Below the pieces are notes generated by a model that saw only the letters and a list, made by a program, of their open reading frames with translations, did no database searches and was not told the origin of the DNA. A stretch of 64,000 bases of DNA from Microbacterium sp. SA39. Lineage in GTDB: Bacteria; Actinomycetota; Actinomycetes; Actinomycetales; Microbacteriaceae. The position numbers and the translations under genes were made by a program. The stretch covers positions 168,854 through 232,853 of the forward strand of contig NZ_JXRU01000033.1 of the NCBI RefSeq assembly GCF_000967865.1, written 5' to 3'. The number at the start of each line of letters is the position of its first letter. Positions within the stretch are counted from its first letter, which is position 1. This document shows positions 17,948-25,871 of the stretch, one piece after another.

Positions 17948-18908
17948 CGACAATGCATCCACCGTCACCGTCCTCACCCAGAAGGCGCGCCGTAACCGGG
18001 CGTCGGGCCGCGCGAACCTCTGGCGGCTGCTGCTGAACGACAAGGTCGCCACCGTCGCCGCCTTCGTGCTGGCGTTCATCGTGCTCACCGCGATCGTCGG
18101 TCCTCCGCTGTTCGGCGAGCTCGCGCAGCGTCAGGACCTCGGCGCGCGCAACATGCCGCCGTTCAGCCTGCAGCTGGGCTGGGAGTACATCCTCGGCAGC
18201 GACTCCCTGGGTCGCAGCCTGCTCGCCCGCATCATCACGGCAGCGGGGACGACCCTGGGCGTGGCCGCGGCCGCCGTCCTGGTCGCCGCGGTCATCGGAT
18301 CGATCTGGGGCATGTGGGCCGGGTTCCATCGCGGGTGGCGCGAGTCGGTGTCGATGCGCATCGCCGACGTCATCATGAGCTTCCCCTCGCTGCTGCTCGC
18401 CGTCGTGATCCTCTACGTGTTCAACCCGAGCGCCGCGAACATCGTCCTCGTCCTCGCCATCACCCGAATCCCCCTGTATCTGCGCACCGCGCGAGCGGAT
18501 GCCGCCGAGCTGCGCTCGCGGATGTTCGTGGATGCCGCGACGAACTTCGGAGCCAAGAACAGCGCGATCGTCTTCCGGCACATCGTCCCGAACGTGCTGC
18601 CCACGCTCGTCACGCTCGCCACCCTCGAGTTCTGCTACGTGATGCTGGCCGAGTCGTCGCTGAGCTTCCTCGGCATCGGCATCCAGCCGCCCGACGTCAG
18701 CTGGGGTCTCATGGTCGCGCAGGGACGCCAGTACCTCGCCGAGGCGTGGTGGCAGTCGGTCCTCCCCGGTCTCGCGATCGTCATCACGACGGTCTGCGCG
18801 AACGTGCTGGCCGCCTGGCTGCGCCTCGCGACCGACCCGGGGCAGCGCTGGCGTCTGCAGACGAAGAAGCGTCGTCGCGTGATCGGCTCCATCGCCCCGC
18901 GGCGCTGA
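17940..18908 (+). CDS. ABC transporter permease, DppC-like
   Basis: A 322-residue membrane protein. The N-terminal cytoplasmic tail leads to the OppC-type helix near LNDKVATVAAFVLAFIVL, followed by YILGSDSLGRSLLARIITA (DppC signature), the coupling loop YLRTARADAAELRSRMFVDA and SLSFLGIGIQPPDVSWG. Its start lies inside the DppB-like gene (8-bp overlap), so translation is coupled. It forms the second half of the membrane channel. No defect seen. Confidence 0.93.
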   Translation: MSDDNASTVTVLTQKARRNRASGRANLWRLLLNDKVATVAAFVLAFIVLTAIVGPPLFGELAQRQDLGARNMPPFSLQLGWEYILGSDSLGRSLLARIITAAGTTLGVAAAAVLVAAVIGSIWGMWAGFHRGWRESVSMRIADVIMSFPSLLLAVVILYVFNPSAANIVLVLAITRIPLYLRTARADAAELRSRMFVDAATNFGAKNSAIVFRHIVPNVLPTLVTLATLEFCYVMLAESSLSFLGIGIQPPDVSWGLMVAQGRQYLAEAWWQSVLPGLAIVITTVCANVLAAWLRLATDPGQRWRLQTKKRRRVIGSIAPRR

Positions 18909-18914
18909 GCCCCG

Positions 18915-19640
18915 GTGACGCCCCTCGAGTTCGCACTGCTGGCCGCGGTCATCCTCGCCGCCGCCTGCCTGCAGGGCTCGATCGGCTTCGGCATGGGGAT
19001 GCTGGCGGCGCCCTTCATCGCCCTCATCGACGCGACCTTGCTGCCGGTGCTCGTCATCACGCTGGCCATGATCGTGACAGTCATCGTGGTGGTGATGGAT
19101 CGCGCAGCCCTCGACCTCCGCGGCGCCGGCTGGGCGCTGGCCGGGCGAGTGCCGGGCACCGTCGTCGGAGCGGGACTCGTCACCGTGATGTCGACGGCCG
19201 TGCTGTCGTGGGCGGTCGCCGCGGTCGTGCTGGTGGGCGTGCTCGTGTCGCTGCGCGGCTGGCGTCCGCGGGTGACGCGCACGACGCAGGCTCTCGCCGG
19301 GGCGCTGTCCGGCGTCATGGGCACGACCACCTCGGTGGGTGGGGCGCCGATGGCGATCATCTGGCAGGGATCCGAGGGGCCTCGACTGCGCGGCACGATG
19401 TCGGCGTTCTTCCTCGTCGGCTCGACGCTGTCACTCGTCGCCCTGTTCCTGTGGGGCGCCGTGCCGCCGCATGCGCTCCTCACCGCCGCGTGGATGGCAC
19501 CGTTCGCCGTGGCCGGCGCGGTGGTCTCACGGTTCCTGAACCGGTTCCTCAACCGCCGCCGCACGCGCGCGATCGCGCTCGGCGCCTCGGCTCTCGGCGC
19601 GCTGACGCTGATCGCCACCCGCCTGTTCGAGATGATCTGA
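18915..19640 (+). CDS. TSUP (TauE/SafE) family membrane transporter
   Basis: A 241-residue protein with about seven or eight hydrophobic segments and the TSUP repeats AACLQGSIGFGMGMLAAPFIAL and LSGVMGTTTSVGGAPMAI. The family moves sulfite, sulfonates or organic anions such as sulfoacetate and 2-oxo acids across the membrane. It begins with a GTG six bases after the DppC stop, so it belongs to the transporter operon. In this context an organic-acid exporter or importer role is plausible but unproven. It ends at a strong hairpin facing the convergent dehydrogenase gene. Confidence 0.88.
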   Translation: MTPLEFALLAAVILAAACLQGSIGFGMGMLAAPFIALIDATLLPVLVITLAMIVTVIVVVMDRAALDLRGAGWALAGRVPGTVVGAGLVTVMSTAVLSWAVAAVVLVGVLVSLRGWRPRVTRTTQALAGALSGVMGTTTSVGGAPMAIIWQGSEGPRLRGTMSAFFLVGSTLSLVALFLWGAVPPHALLTAAWMAPFAVAGAVVSRFLNRFLNRRRTRAIALGASALGALTLIATRLFEMI

Positions 19641-19642
19641 GC

Positions 19643-19666
19643 GGATGCCGCGGCGACGCGGCATCC
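19643..19666. terminator. Bidirectional hairpin between convergent genes
   Basis: A perfect 10-bp stem GGATGCCGCG / CGCGGCATCC encloses a GCGA tetraloop. It fills the 29-bp gap between the TSUP gene (plus) and the dehydrogenase gene (minus). There is no T-run, as is common for actinobacterial hairpin terminators. Confidence 0.7.
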
Positions 19667-19669
19667 TCC

Positions 19670-20656
19670 TCAGCGCACCTGCCGCTCCAGCGGGAGCCCG
19701 ACGTCGAGCAGGTCGATGTTGCGGGCGATGTCGGCGGCCCGCGCGGTGAAGACCTCGCGGGCGTGGCCGGAGTAGTGCGGGGTCAGCACGACCCGGTCGA
19801 GCGCGGCGAACCGGCGCACGGAGGCGGGGGCCTGCGTGCCGTCCGGCGCGTCCCACCACACGTCGATCCCCGCGCCCCCGATGCGCTCTTCGGCGAGCGC
19901 GGCGTACAGCGCGTCCTCGTCGATGAGGGCGCCGCGCGCGACGTTGATGATCAGGGCGTCCGGATGCAGCTGCGCCAGGGCATCCGCATCGATCAGACCG
20001 CGCGTGCTCTCGGTGAGTGGCGCGGTGACGACCACGACGTCGCTCTCGCCGAGGAGCGGATGCAGCTGGTCCTCGCCGTACACGCGGTCGAGCAGCTCGG
20101 TGCCCGGGCCCGCGGCATCCGGATGCCGTCGCATCGCGATCACGCGCATGCCGAAGGCCTTCGCGAGGTGGGCCACGGAGCGTCCGATCTCGCCGTAGCC
20201 GATGAGTCCGAGGGTGCTGCCGGCGAGCGAGCGATGGTACGCGATGGATCCGGGCGCCGTGGCGACCGTGCGCCATTCTCCGCGGCGCAGCTCCGCGTCG
20301 ACCGGCAGCACGCGGCGCCGCAGCATGAGGGCGGTCACGAGCACGTGCTCGGCGATCGCCGGGCCGTGGTGACCGGTGTTGCACAGCGGCACTCCGTCGG
20401 GCACGGCGCCGTCCTCGACCCGGTCCACTCCCGCGCCTGTCACGTGCACCAGGCGCACGCGATCGGCGTCGGCCATGTCGTCGACCGTGATCCGCGAACC
20501 GATCACGACGTCGGCGCCGTCGATCGCAGCGCGCACCGACTCGGGCACGTCGAGGTCGGCGAACACCCAGTCGTGCGGTCGCGCGGTGCGACGCAGTTCG
20601 TCGGCGAACTCCGCGATGATCGGGTCCGTGACGGCGATGCGCAACGGCGCGCTCAC
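19670..20656 (-). CDS. D-2-hydroxyacid dehydrogenase, second copy type
   Basis: A 328-residue NAD(P)-binding dehydrogenase distinct from the one at 14118. It has GSTLGLIGYGEIGRSVA, VNVARGALIDEDAL-type arginine loop (here IINVARGALID), GAGIDVWWDAP and a LTPHYSGHAREVF histidine region. The tryptophan-rich GIDVWWDAP and the YSGH variant set it apart from glycerate-type enzymes. The GTG start overlaps the enolase-like gene stop (GTGA), so the two are co-translated and probably act in sequence: dehydration to a 2-keto acid, then reduction. The open frame continues far upstream in the shadow of the enolase gene; that part is not coding. Confidence 0.87.
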   Translation of the reverse strand: MSAPLRIAVTDPIIAEFADELRRTARPHDWVFADLDVPESVRAAIDGADVVIGSRITVDDMADADRVRLVHVTGAGVDRVEDGAVPDGVPLCNTGHHGPAIAEHVLVTALMLRRRVLPVDAELRRGEWRTVATAPGSIAYHRSLAGSTLGLIGYGEIGRSVAHLAKAFGMRVIAMRRHPDAAGPGTELLDRVYGEDQLHPLLGESDVVVVTAPLTESTRGLIDADALAQLHPDALIINVARGALIDEDALYAALAEERIGGAGIDVWWDAPDGTQAPASVRRFAALDRVVLTPHYSGHAREVFTARAADIARNIDLLDVGLPLERQVR

Positions 20657-21966
20657 CAGCGCGGGCTTTCCAGCACGAATCCGGCGTCGACGCGCTGCAT
20701 GTAGCCGGTGTCGTCGCGCTCTCGGATGCCGCCGTCGAGGTATTGCCGATGCAGCCGCGCCAGCGCCTCGGGGTCGAGCTCGACGCCGAGGCCGGCCCCG
20801 GTAGGCACGGCCAGCGAACCGTTCGCGAAGGTCAGCGCGCCGGGGGCGACGATGTCTTCGTCGTCGCGCTTCCACGGCCAGTGGGTGTCGCACGCGTAAC
20901 CGAGACCGGGGGTCGCCGCGGCGAGGTGGGTCATCGCGGCGAGGCTGATCCCGAGGTGGGAGTTCGAGTGCATCGACAGTCCCCACCCGAGCGTCTCCGC
21001 GAAGCCGGCGAGCAGACGCGATCGCTCGAGGCCTCCCCAGAAGTGGTGGTCGGAGAGCACGATGTCGATGGAGCCCAGGCGCACGGCATCCGCGATATGC
21101 GAGAACGCGACGACGCACATGTTGGTCGCGAGCGGCAGATCAGTACCGCGGCGGACCTCAGCCATGCCCTCGAGCCCGGGAGTGGGATCCTCGAGGTACT
21201 CGAGCACGTCCTTCAGCGCGTCGGCGACACGCAGCGAGGTCTCGACGGTCCAGGCGCCGTTCGGATCGATGCGCAGCGGGTGCTCCGGGAACGCCTCGCG
21301 CAGCGCGAGGATCGCCGCGATCTCTTCGTCGGGCGGCAGCACGCCGGCCTTGAGCTTGAGGGCGGTGAAGCCGTACCCGTCGACGATGCGACGCGCCTGC
21401 GAGACGATGCCGTCGGGCGTGAGGGCTTCGCCCCATTCGTCGGATGCCGCGCCGGGATGCCCCGCCCACTTGTAGAAGAGGTAGCCGCTGAAGGGCACGG
21501 CATCCCGCACCCGTCCGCCCAGCAGTTCGCTGACCGGCACTCCGAGGAGCTTGCCGCGGATGTCGAGGGCTGCCACATCGAACGGCGACAGCACGCGGTC
21601 GCCGGTGCTCGTGCCGGTGACCATTCCCGACATGCCGTGCCCGCCTCGTATGCCGTCACCGGCGACGCTGCGCTCGACGCGCGCCCGCAGGTCGTTGGTC
21701 GCGAAGACGTCGCAGCCGAGCACGGCATCGGCGGCGATCCGCAGGCGATGCAGGTGCGCGCTGTCGCCGTAGGTCTCGCCGAGACCGAGCACTCCCGATT
21801 CGGTGGTGACCTGCACGATGGCCCGGAGCGCCAGGGGCTCATGCACGCCGACCGTGTTGAGCAGCGGCGGGTCCTGGAAGGCGACCGGCGTGATGCGCAC
21901 CGACCGCACCGCCTTCTCGGGCAGCCGGGTGGATGCCGGGACAGACAGCAGGAACTCTTCGGACAT
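20653..21966 (-). CDS. Enolase-superfamily acid-sugar dehydratase, glucarate-dehydratase-like
   Basis: A 437-residue enzyme paralogous to gudD. The KxK base sits in TALKLKAGVLPP, metal ligands in RIDPNGAW and YLEDPTPG, and the catalytic histidine in MHSNSHLGISLAAM. The SHSNNHFD motif of true glucarate dehydratase is changed to MHSNSHLG, and LADPHFW is replaced by LSDHHFWGG, so the substrate may differ from glucarate (another aldarate or aldonate). The ATG at 21966 has GGAGG upstream. It is coupled to the following dehydrogenase. Promoter site B lies upstream. Confidence 0.87.
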   Translation of the reverse strand: MSEEFLLSVPASTRLPEKAVRSVRITPVAFQDPPLLNTVGVHEPLALRAIVQVTTESGVLGLGETYGDSAHLHRLRIAADAVLGCDVFATNDLRARVERSVAGDGIRGGHGMSGMVTGTSTGDRVLSPFDVAALDIRGKLLGVPVSELLGGRVRDAVPFSGYLFYKWAGHPGAASDEWGEALTPDGIVSQARRIVDGYGFTALKLKAGVLPPDEEIAAILALREAFPEHPLRIDPNGAWTVETSLRVADALKDVLEYLEDPTPGLEGMAEVRRGTDLPLATNMCVVAFSHIADAVRLGSIDIVLSDHHFWGGLERSRLLAGFAETLGWGLSMHSNSHLGISLAAMTHLAAATPGLGYACDTHWPWKRDDEDIVAPGALTFANGSLAVPTGAGLGVELDPEALARLHRQYLDGGIRERDDTGYMQRVDAGFVLESPRW

Positions 21967-22031
21967 CGGGCCTCCGTCGGTGAGACGCCGTGCATCCGCG
22001 TCGACGGATTCCGCGTCATCGAGTTGCTTCG

Positions 22032-22084
22032 ACACTATGGTGAGACGGATGCGCGGACAAACCAAATAGCGCACTGACTGATGT
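22032..22084 (-). promoter_or_regulatory. Enolase-like gene promoter with LysR-type box (site B)
   Basis: On the minus strand ACATCAGTCAGTGC (22084-22071) matches the dyad consensus at most positions and sits 40 bp centre-to-hexamer from a -10 TAGTGT (22037-22032), the same geometry as site A. ACAAACCAAAT (22057-22067) and GATGCGC (22048-22054) repeat site A exactly. The divergent LysR gene starts at 22098, so the site could also serve autoregulation, as is usual for this family. Confidence 0.6.
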
Positions 22085-22097
22085 CGGGAGTGGATCG

Positions 22098-23006
22098 ATG
22101 ATCTCGCTGGTACAGCTCGAATGCTTCATCGCCGTCGCGGAGGAATTGCACTTCGGCGCCGCGGCCACGCGCCTGAAGATGACGCAGCCTCCGCTCAGTC
22201 GTCAGATCCAGCAGCTCGAGCGCGAGCTGTCGACGAGGCTGTTCGACCGCACCAGTCGCCGCGTCGCTCTGACGCAGGCCGGCCGTGCGCTGCTGCCCAA
22301 CGCCCGTCGGCTCATCGATCTCGCGGCGAAGGCGGTCTCCGATGTGCGCTCGGTCGGCGAGGGCGCCGCCGGCACGGTCACGATCGCGTACACGGCGATG
22401 GCCGGGCAGTCGGTCGTCCCCGATCTGCTGCGTCGCGCATCGGCCGAGCTGCCGGGCGTCACGCTGCTGCTGCGCGAGCTCGTCTCGCTCGACCAGATGG
22501 AGGAGCTCGAGAAGGGCACGGTCGACATCGGCCTGATGCGGCCGCTGCTGGCCCGGCCGCAGATCAGCAGCCGAGCGGTGTACCGCGAGCGGCTCGCCGT
22601 GGCGGTGTCGAGCGGCTCGACATTGGCGCAGCGCGGGGAGCCGGTGAAGCTCATCGACCTCAAGGACGAGCGGCTGCTGATGTACTCACCGACTGTCGCG
22701 CGGTACTTCCACGACCTGCTGCTGTCGATGTTCGTGGCGAGCGGCGTGCATCCGCGCATCGTGCAATACGCCGGCCAGGTGCCCGCGCTGCTGGCGCTGG
22801 TGAGTGCGGGGATCGGGTTCACGCTCGTCCCCGAGTCGGCAGGGCGCATCGCCCCCGACACCGTGACGCTGCTGCCGATCAGCGATGCCGACCCGTCGTC
22901 GCGGGTGAACAGCGTCGAGCTCGACATCGCGTGGAACTCCGAGACTCCGAATCCCCTCGTCGAACGTCTGCTGAGCCTGGCCGACGACGTGGATGCGGAC
23001 GCCTGA
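22098..23006 (+). CDS. LysR-family transcriptional regulator
   Basis: A 302-residue regulator. The winged helix-turn-helix occupies residues about 1-60 (FIAVAEELHFGAAATRLKM, PPLSRQIQQLE, LFDRTSRRVALT), followed by a linker helix and the two-lobed effector domain (GTVTIAYTAMAGQSVVP, LARPQISSRAV, LVSAGIGFTLVPES). GGGAG lies upstream of the ATG. It is transcribed away from the enolase-like gene and is the only regulator in the aldarate island, so it is the likely owner of the GCAT-N6-ATGC boxes at four promoters. The inducer would be an aldarate or keto intermediate. Confidence 0.93.
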   Translation: MISLVQLECFIAVAEELHFGAAATRLKMTQPPLSRQIQQLERELSTRLFDRTSRRVALTQAGRALLPNARRLIDLAAKAVSDVRSVGEGAAGTVTIAYTAMAGQSVVPDLLRRASAELPGVTLLLRELVSLDQMEELEKGTVDIGLMRPLLARPQISSRAVYRERLAVAVSSGSTLAQRGEPVKLIDLKDERLLMYSPTVARYFHDLLLSMFVASGVHPRIVQYAGQVPALLALVSAGIGFTLVPESAGRIAPDTVTLLPISDADPSSRVNSVELDIAWNSETPNPLVERLLSLADDVDADA

Positions 23007-23020
23007 TCGATGCGCCCGGC

Positions 23021-23075
23021 GCATTGCTCCATGCCGATGGAGCCCTTGATCCGGATGAATCGGCGCGCGTAGCGT
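23021..23075 (+). promoter_or_regulatory. ATPase gene promoter with LysR-type box (site D)
   Basis: GCATTGCTCCATGC (23021-23034) is a perfect GCAT-N6-ATGC dyad. It is followed by a -35 TTGATC (23046-23051) and a -10 TAGCGT (23070-23075) with an 18-bp spacer. Dyad centre to -10 is 42 bp, as at site C. This links the transporter ATPase to the same regulon as the enzymes. Confidence 0.65.
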
Positions 23076-23130
23076 GAACGAGAACATGATCAGGGCTGAT
23101 GACGACACCCGTGCTCGACGAGGAGGACGC

Positions 23131-24840
23131 ATGCTGCAGAAGGACGACGCCGCGACCGCCGATGAGTCCACCCGTTCCGGGGCATCCGCGGACCCTGCTC
23201 ACAACGGGGAATCCGCTGCACGCGACGACATCCTCCGCGTCGAGGATCTGCGCATCGCCTACCGGATCGGCGACCGCGAGGTCGACGCCGTCCGCGGAGT
23301 GAGCCTGAGCGTCAAGCGCGGTGAGGTCGTCGCGATCGTGGGCGAGTCCGGCTCGGGCAAGAGCACCGTCGCGCAGGCGATCATGAACCTTCTCGCGCCG
23401 AACGCCGAAGTCACCGGCGGGCGAGTCGTGTTCGAGGGCGAGGATCTGCTGCCGTTGAGCGAGCGCCGTTGGCGCGGCATCCGAGGTCGGCTGATGGGGC
23501 TGGTCCCGCAGGATCCGGCGCTGTCTCTCAACCCCGTGCGCCGCGTGGGCGTGCAGGTGGCGGAGCCGCTGCTCGTGCACGGGCTCGCGTCGAAGCACGA
23601 CGCGGCGGACCGTGCGATCGAGCTGCTCGAGATGGCGGGTCTGACGTATCCGGCGGAGCGGGCGAAGCAGTATCCGCATCAGTTCTCCGGCGGCATGAAG
23701 CAGCGCGCCCTGATCGCGGGGGCGCTGGCCGCCCGACCGAGCCTGGTCATCGCGGATGAGCCGACGAGCGCCCTCGACGTGACGGTGCAGAAGCAGATCC
23801 TCGATCACCTCGCGCATCTGACGCAGGAGCTGGGCACGTCGATCCTGCTCATCACGCACGACCTGGGCATGGCGGCCGAACGGGCCGACCGGGTCATCGT
23901 CATGCGGCAGGGCGAGATCGTCGACGCCGGTCCCGCGGCGCAGGTCATGACCGCGCCGACGCACGAGTACACGCGCAAGCTCATCGACGCGGCGCCGCGG
24001 TTGAGCGCGCACGAGCGACGGACGGCATCCACGCAGGCCCGCATCGAGTTCGGTGGCGAGCCGATCGTGCGGGTGAGCGAGCTGACGAAGATCTTCCCGC
24101 TGCCCAAGGGCGAGGGCGATCGTCGTACGCTCACCGCCCTGGATGCCGTGTCGCTCGAGGTGCGTCGCGGCGAGACGCTCGCGGTCGTGGGTGAATCGGG
24201 GTCGGGCAAGAGCACCCTCGGACGGCTCGTGCTGCGGCTCGACGAGCCGACATCCGGTGCGATCTCGTTCGCCGGCGAAGACATCACGCACGTCAAGGGC
24301 GAGAAGCTGCGGCAGCTGCGGCGCCGGTTCCAGATGGTCTATCAAAGCCCGTTCGACTCGCTGAACCCGCGGATGACGATCGAGCAGCTCATCACCGAGC
24401 CGCTGCTGTCGTTCGGCGAGGGCGATCGGTCGTCGCGGTCGAAACGAGCCGTCGAACTGTCGGAACAGGTTGCCCTGCCCGACGGGATGCTGGACCGCTT
24501 CCCGGACGAGCTCTCGGGCGGACAGCGGCAGCGCGTCGCGATCGCCCGCGCTCTCGCACTCGATCCCGAGTTCCTCGTGCTGGATGAGGCCGTCTCGGCG
24601 CTCGACGTGTCGGTGCAGGCGCAGATCCTGAAGCTGCTCGACGAGCTGCAGCGCGAGCGCGAGCTGAGCTACCTCTTCATCACGCACGACCTCGGCGTCG
24701 TGGCAGAGACCGCCGACCGCATCGCCGTGCTCAAGAACGGCATCCTCGTCGAGTGCGGCGACGCCGGGCAGATCTTCACGAACCCGCAGCAGGAGTACAC
24801 GCGGATGCTGATCGAGGCGGTCCCTGCGTTCTCGGCGTGA
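23131..24840 (+). CDS. Dipeptide-type ABC transporter ATPase, two nucleotide-binding domains fused (DppD-DppF-like)
   Basis: About 569 residues from the ATG at 23131, which has AGGAGGA upstream; an earlier GTG at 23074 overlaps the promoter -10 and lacks a ribosome site. Each half is a complete ATPase. The first has GESGSGKSTVAQ, FSGGMKQRALIAGAL and LVIADEPTSALDVT. The second has GESGSGKSTLGR, LSGGQRQRVAIARAL and FLVLDEAVSALDVS. Both have an ITHDLG H-loop. It most likely powers the DppB/DppC-like permeases at 16958 and 17940, which have no ATPase of their own. Note the Walker B of the second half reads LDEAVSA rather than LDEPTSA, a known variant. Confidence 0.92.
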   Translation: MLQKDDAATADESTRSGASADPAHNGESAARDDILRVEDLRIAYRIGDREVDAVRGVSLSVKRGEVVAIVGESGSGKSTVAQAIMNLLAPNAEVTGGRVVFEGEDLLPLSERRWRGIRGRLMGLVPQDPALSLNPVRRVGVQVAEPLLVHGLASKHDAADRAIELLEMAGLTYPAERAKQYPHQFSGGMKQRALIAGALAARPSLVIADEPTSALDVTVQKQILDHLAHLTQELGTSILLITHDLGMAAERADRVIVMRQGEIVDAGPAAQVMTAPTHEYTRKLIDAAPRLSAHERRTASTQARIEFGGEPIVRVSELTKIFPLPKGEGDRRTLTALDAVSLEVRRGETLAVVGESGSGKSTLGRLVLRLDEPTSGAISFAGEDITHVKGEKLRQLRRRFQMVYQSPFDSLNPRMTIEQLITEPLLSFGEGDRSSRSKRAVELSEQVALPDGMLDRFPDELSGGQRQRVAIARALALDPEFLVLDEAVSALDVSVQAQILKLLDELQRERELSYLFITHDLGVVAETADRIAVLKNGILVECGDAGQIFTNPQQEYTRMLIEAVPAFSA

Positions 24841-24845
24841 CGTTA

Positions 24846-24916
24846 CCGGGTCGTTGAGCGATCCTTCGACTCGCGCCATCCCCCGGTCGTTGAGCGAGCG
24901 CAGCGAGACGAAACGC
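24846..24916. repeat. Dispersed GTCGTTGAGCGAGC repeat, two copies
   Basis: A degenerate copy starts at 24846 and a full copy (GGTCGTTGAGCGAGCGCAG through GCGAGACGAAACG) ends near 24915. The full unit is a near-palindrome able to form a hairpin, and copies recur at gene ends at 27.4, 28.6 and 36.3 kb. Here it follows the ATPase stop and likely ends transcription. Confidence 0.75.
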
Positions 24917-25056
24917 TCTGGCATGCTTCAGCTGTGCCCCCGCGGATGTGTAAAAGTCGGCCTGTTCTTTACACGTTGGGTTGACGTGCAGAATTTCTTT
25001 CGCAGATCGATTCTCGCGTGACTCCGCAGAACGCGGATGATCCGTCGTGAGGTGCA
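24917..25056. other. AT-richer intergenic stretch with a 7-bp inverted repeat
   Basis: GTGTAAA (24948-24954) and TTTACAC (24968-24974) form an inverted repeat separated by 13 bp. No gene was found around it. It may be a stray operator or a decayed element. Confidence 0.35.
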
Positions 25057-25105
25057 GCGCGCTTCGCAAGGACGGATGCCGGCGAACCGGCCTTGCGAAG
25101 CGCGC
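25057..25105. repeat. Long perfect hairpin repeat, copy 1
   Basis: Perfect 15-bp arms GCGCGCTTCGCAAGG (25057-25071) and CCTTGCGAAGCGCGC (25091-25105) enclose a core ACGGATGCCGGCGAACCGG that itself contains a CCGG stem. A second copy with the same core is at 25775-25821. The two copies flank the frameshifted gene at 25159-25667. The element resembles a REP or small palindromic unit and could also end transcription. Confidence 0.8.
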
Positions 25106-25158
25106 TCCTCCTTCACGGGCGCACACCCGGCAGCATGCAGTCATGGCAGCACGAGTGA

Positions 25159-25667
25159 TCACGCCCGCGCAAGCAGCCCCTCGACGTCCCTTACCCACGT
25201 GAGGTTAGAGCTGTCGCGGAATGCCATCCCGACGATGCGGCGCTTGCGCGACTTCGTGACGGGGCGGATCTCGTCCTCGAACGAGCGCAGCCGCGAGGCG
25301 AACTCCCACGCGTAGGCTTCGGTGCTCTCGCCGAGGTAGTAGGCCCCCGGCGGAAGGATCGTCAGCTGGATCGGACGCCGCTCGCTCTCGTACGCATCCG
25401 TGACGCGCACCTCGACGTCGTAGATCGCCTGCTCGGAGGAGTTCACCACCACGACGCCGTAAGTCGTCTGCTCTTCGCCGATCCGGGAGGCGACCCAGGC
25501 GAAGACCTTGCTCGCCTGCGACTGCATCTCCCGCGCTCGTGCGGCTTCATCTCGATTGGCCTCGATGCCGAAGAGCCGGCCGGCGTGCTTCGCCCCGATG
25601 ATCGCGGCGAGAGTGCTCCGATGGCGGTGAGGGCGATGACGACGTCGGCGAGGGATCCTGGCTGCAT
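25159..25667 (-). pseudogene. Small membrane-anchored protein of unknown function, frameshifted
   Basis: The intact C-terminal part (122 residues from MQSQASKVFAWV) has a soluble beta-rich look with VVVVNSSEQAIYDVEV. Upstream in another frame an ATG at 25667 gives MQPGSLADVVIALTAIGAL. A single missing base near 25610-25614 joins this to the frame reading AAIIGAKHAGRLFGIEAN and on into MQSQASK. The restored protein of about 169 residues would have one N-terminal membrane helix and a cytoplasmic domain. Whether this is a true pseudogene or a sequencing error cannot be told. No family recognised. Confidence 0.65.
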
Positions 25668-25774
25668 CCGGTCACTGTACGTACGGCATCCGCTGCCGAC
25701 GGGGGCGACAGGCGGAGCGAGCGTGGTGGCATACCGGTGTATTGCGTTCGCGACCGATCCTGCGCAAGGAGAAA

Positions 25775-25821
25775 TGCGCTTCGCAAGGACGGATGCCGGC
25801 GAACCGGCCTTGCGAAGCGCA
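25775..25821. repeat. Long perfect hairpin repeat, copy 2
   Basis: TGCGCTTCGCAAGG and CCTTGCGAAGCGCA form 14-bp perfect arms around the same core as copy 1 at 25057-25105. The outermost base pair changed from C:G to T:A on both sides, a compensating change that suggests the stem is maintained. It lies just past the stop of the oxidoreductase gene. Confidence 0.8.
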
Positions 25822-25871
25822 CTCTTCCTTCCGGGACGCACACCCCACGCGGGTGCGACAACCACCCACCG

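Noticed and set aside
24948..24974. GTGTAAA/TTTACAC inverted repeat as an operator
   Set aside because: No gene begins close enough to be its target, so it is only noted as an intergenic feature.
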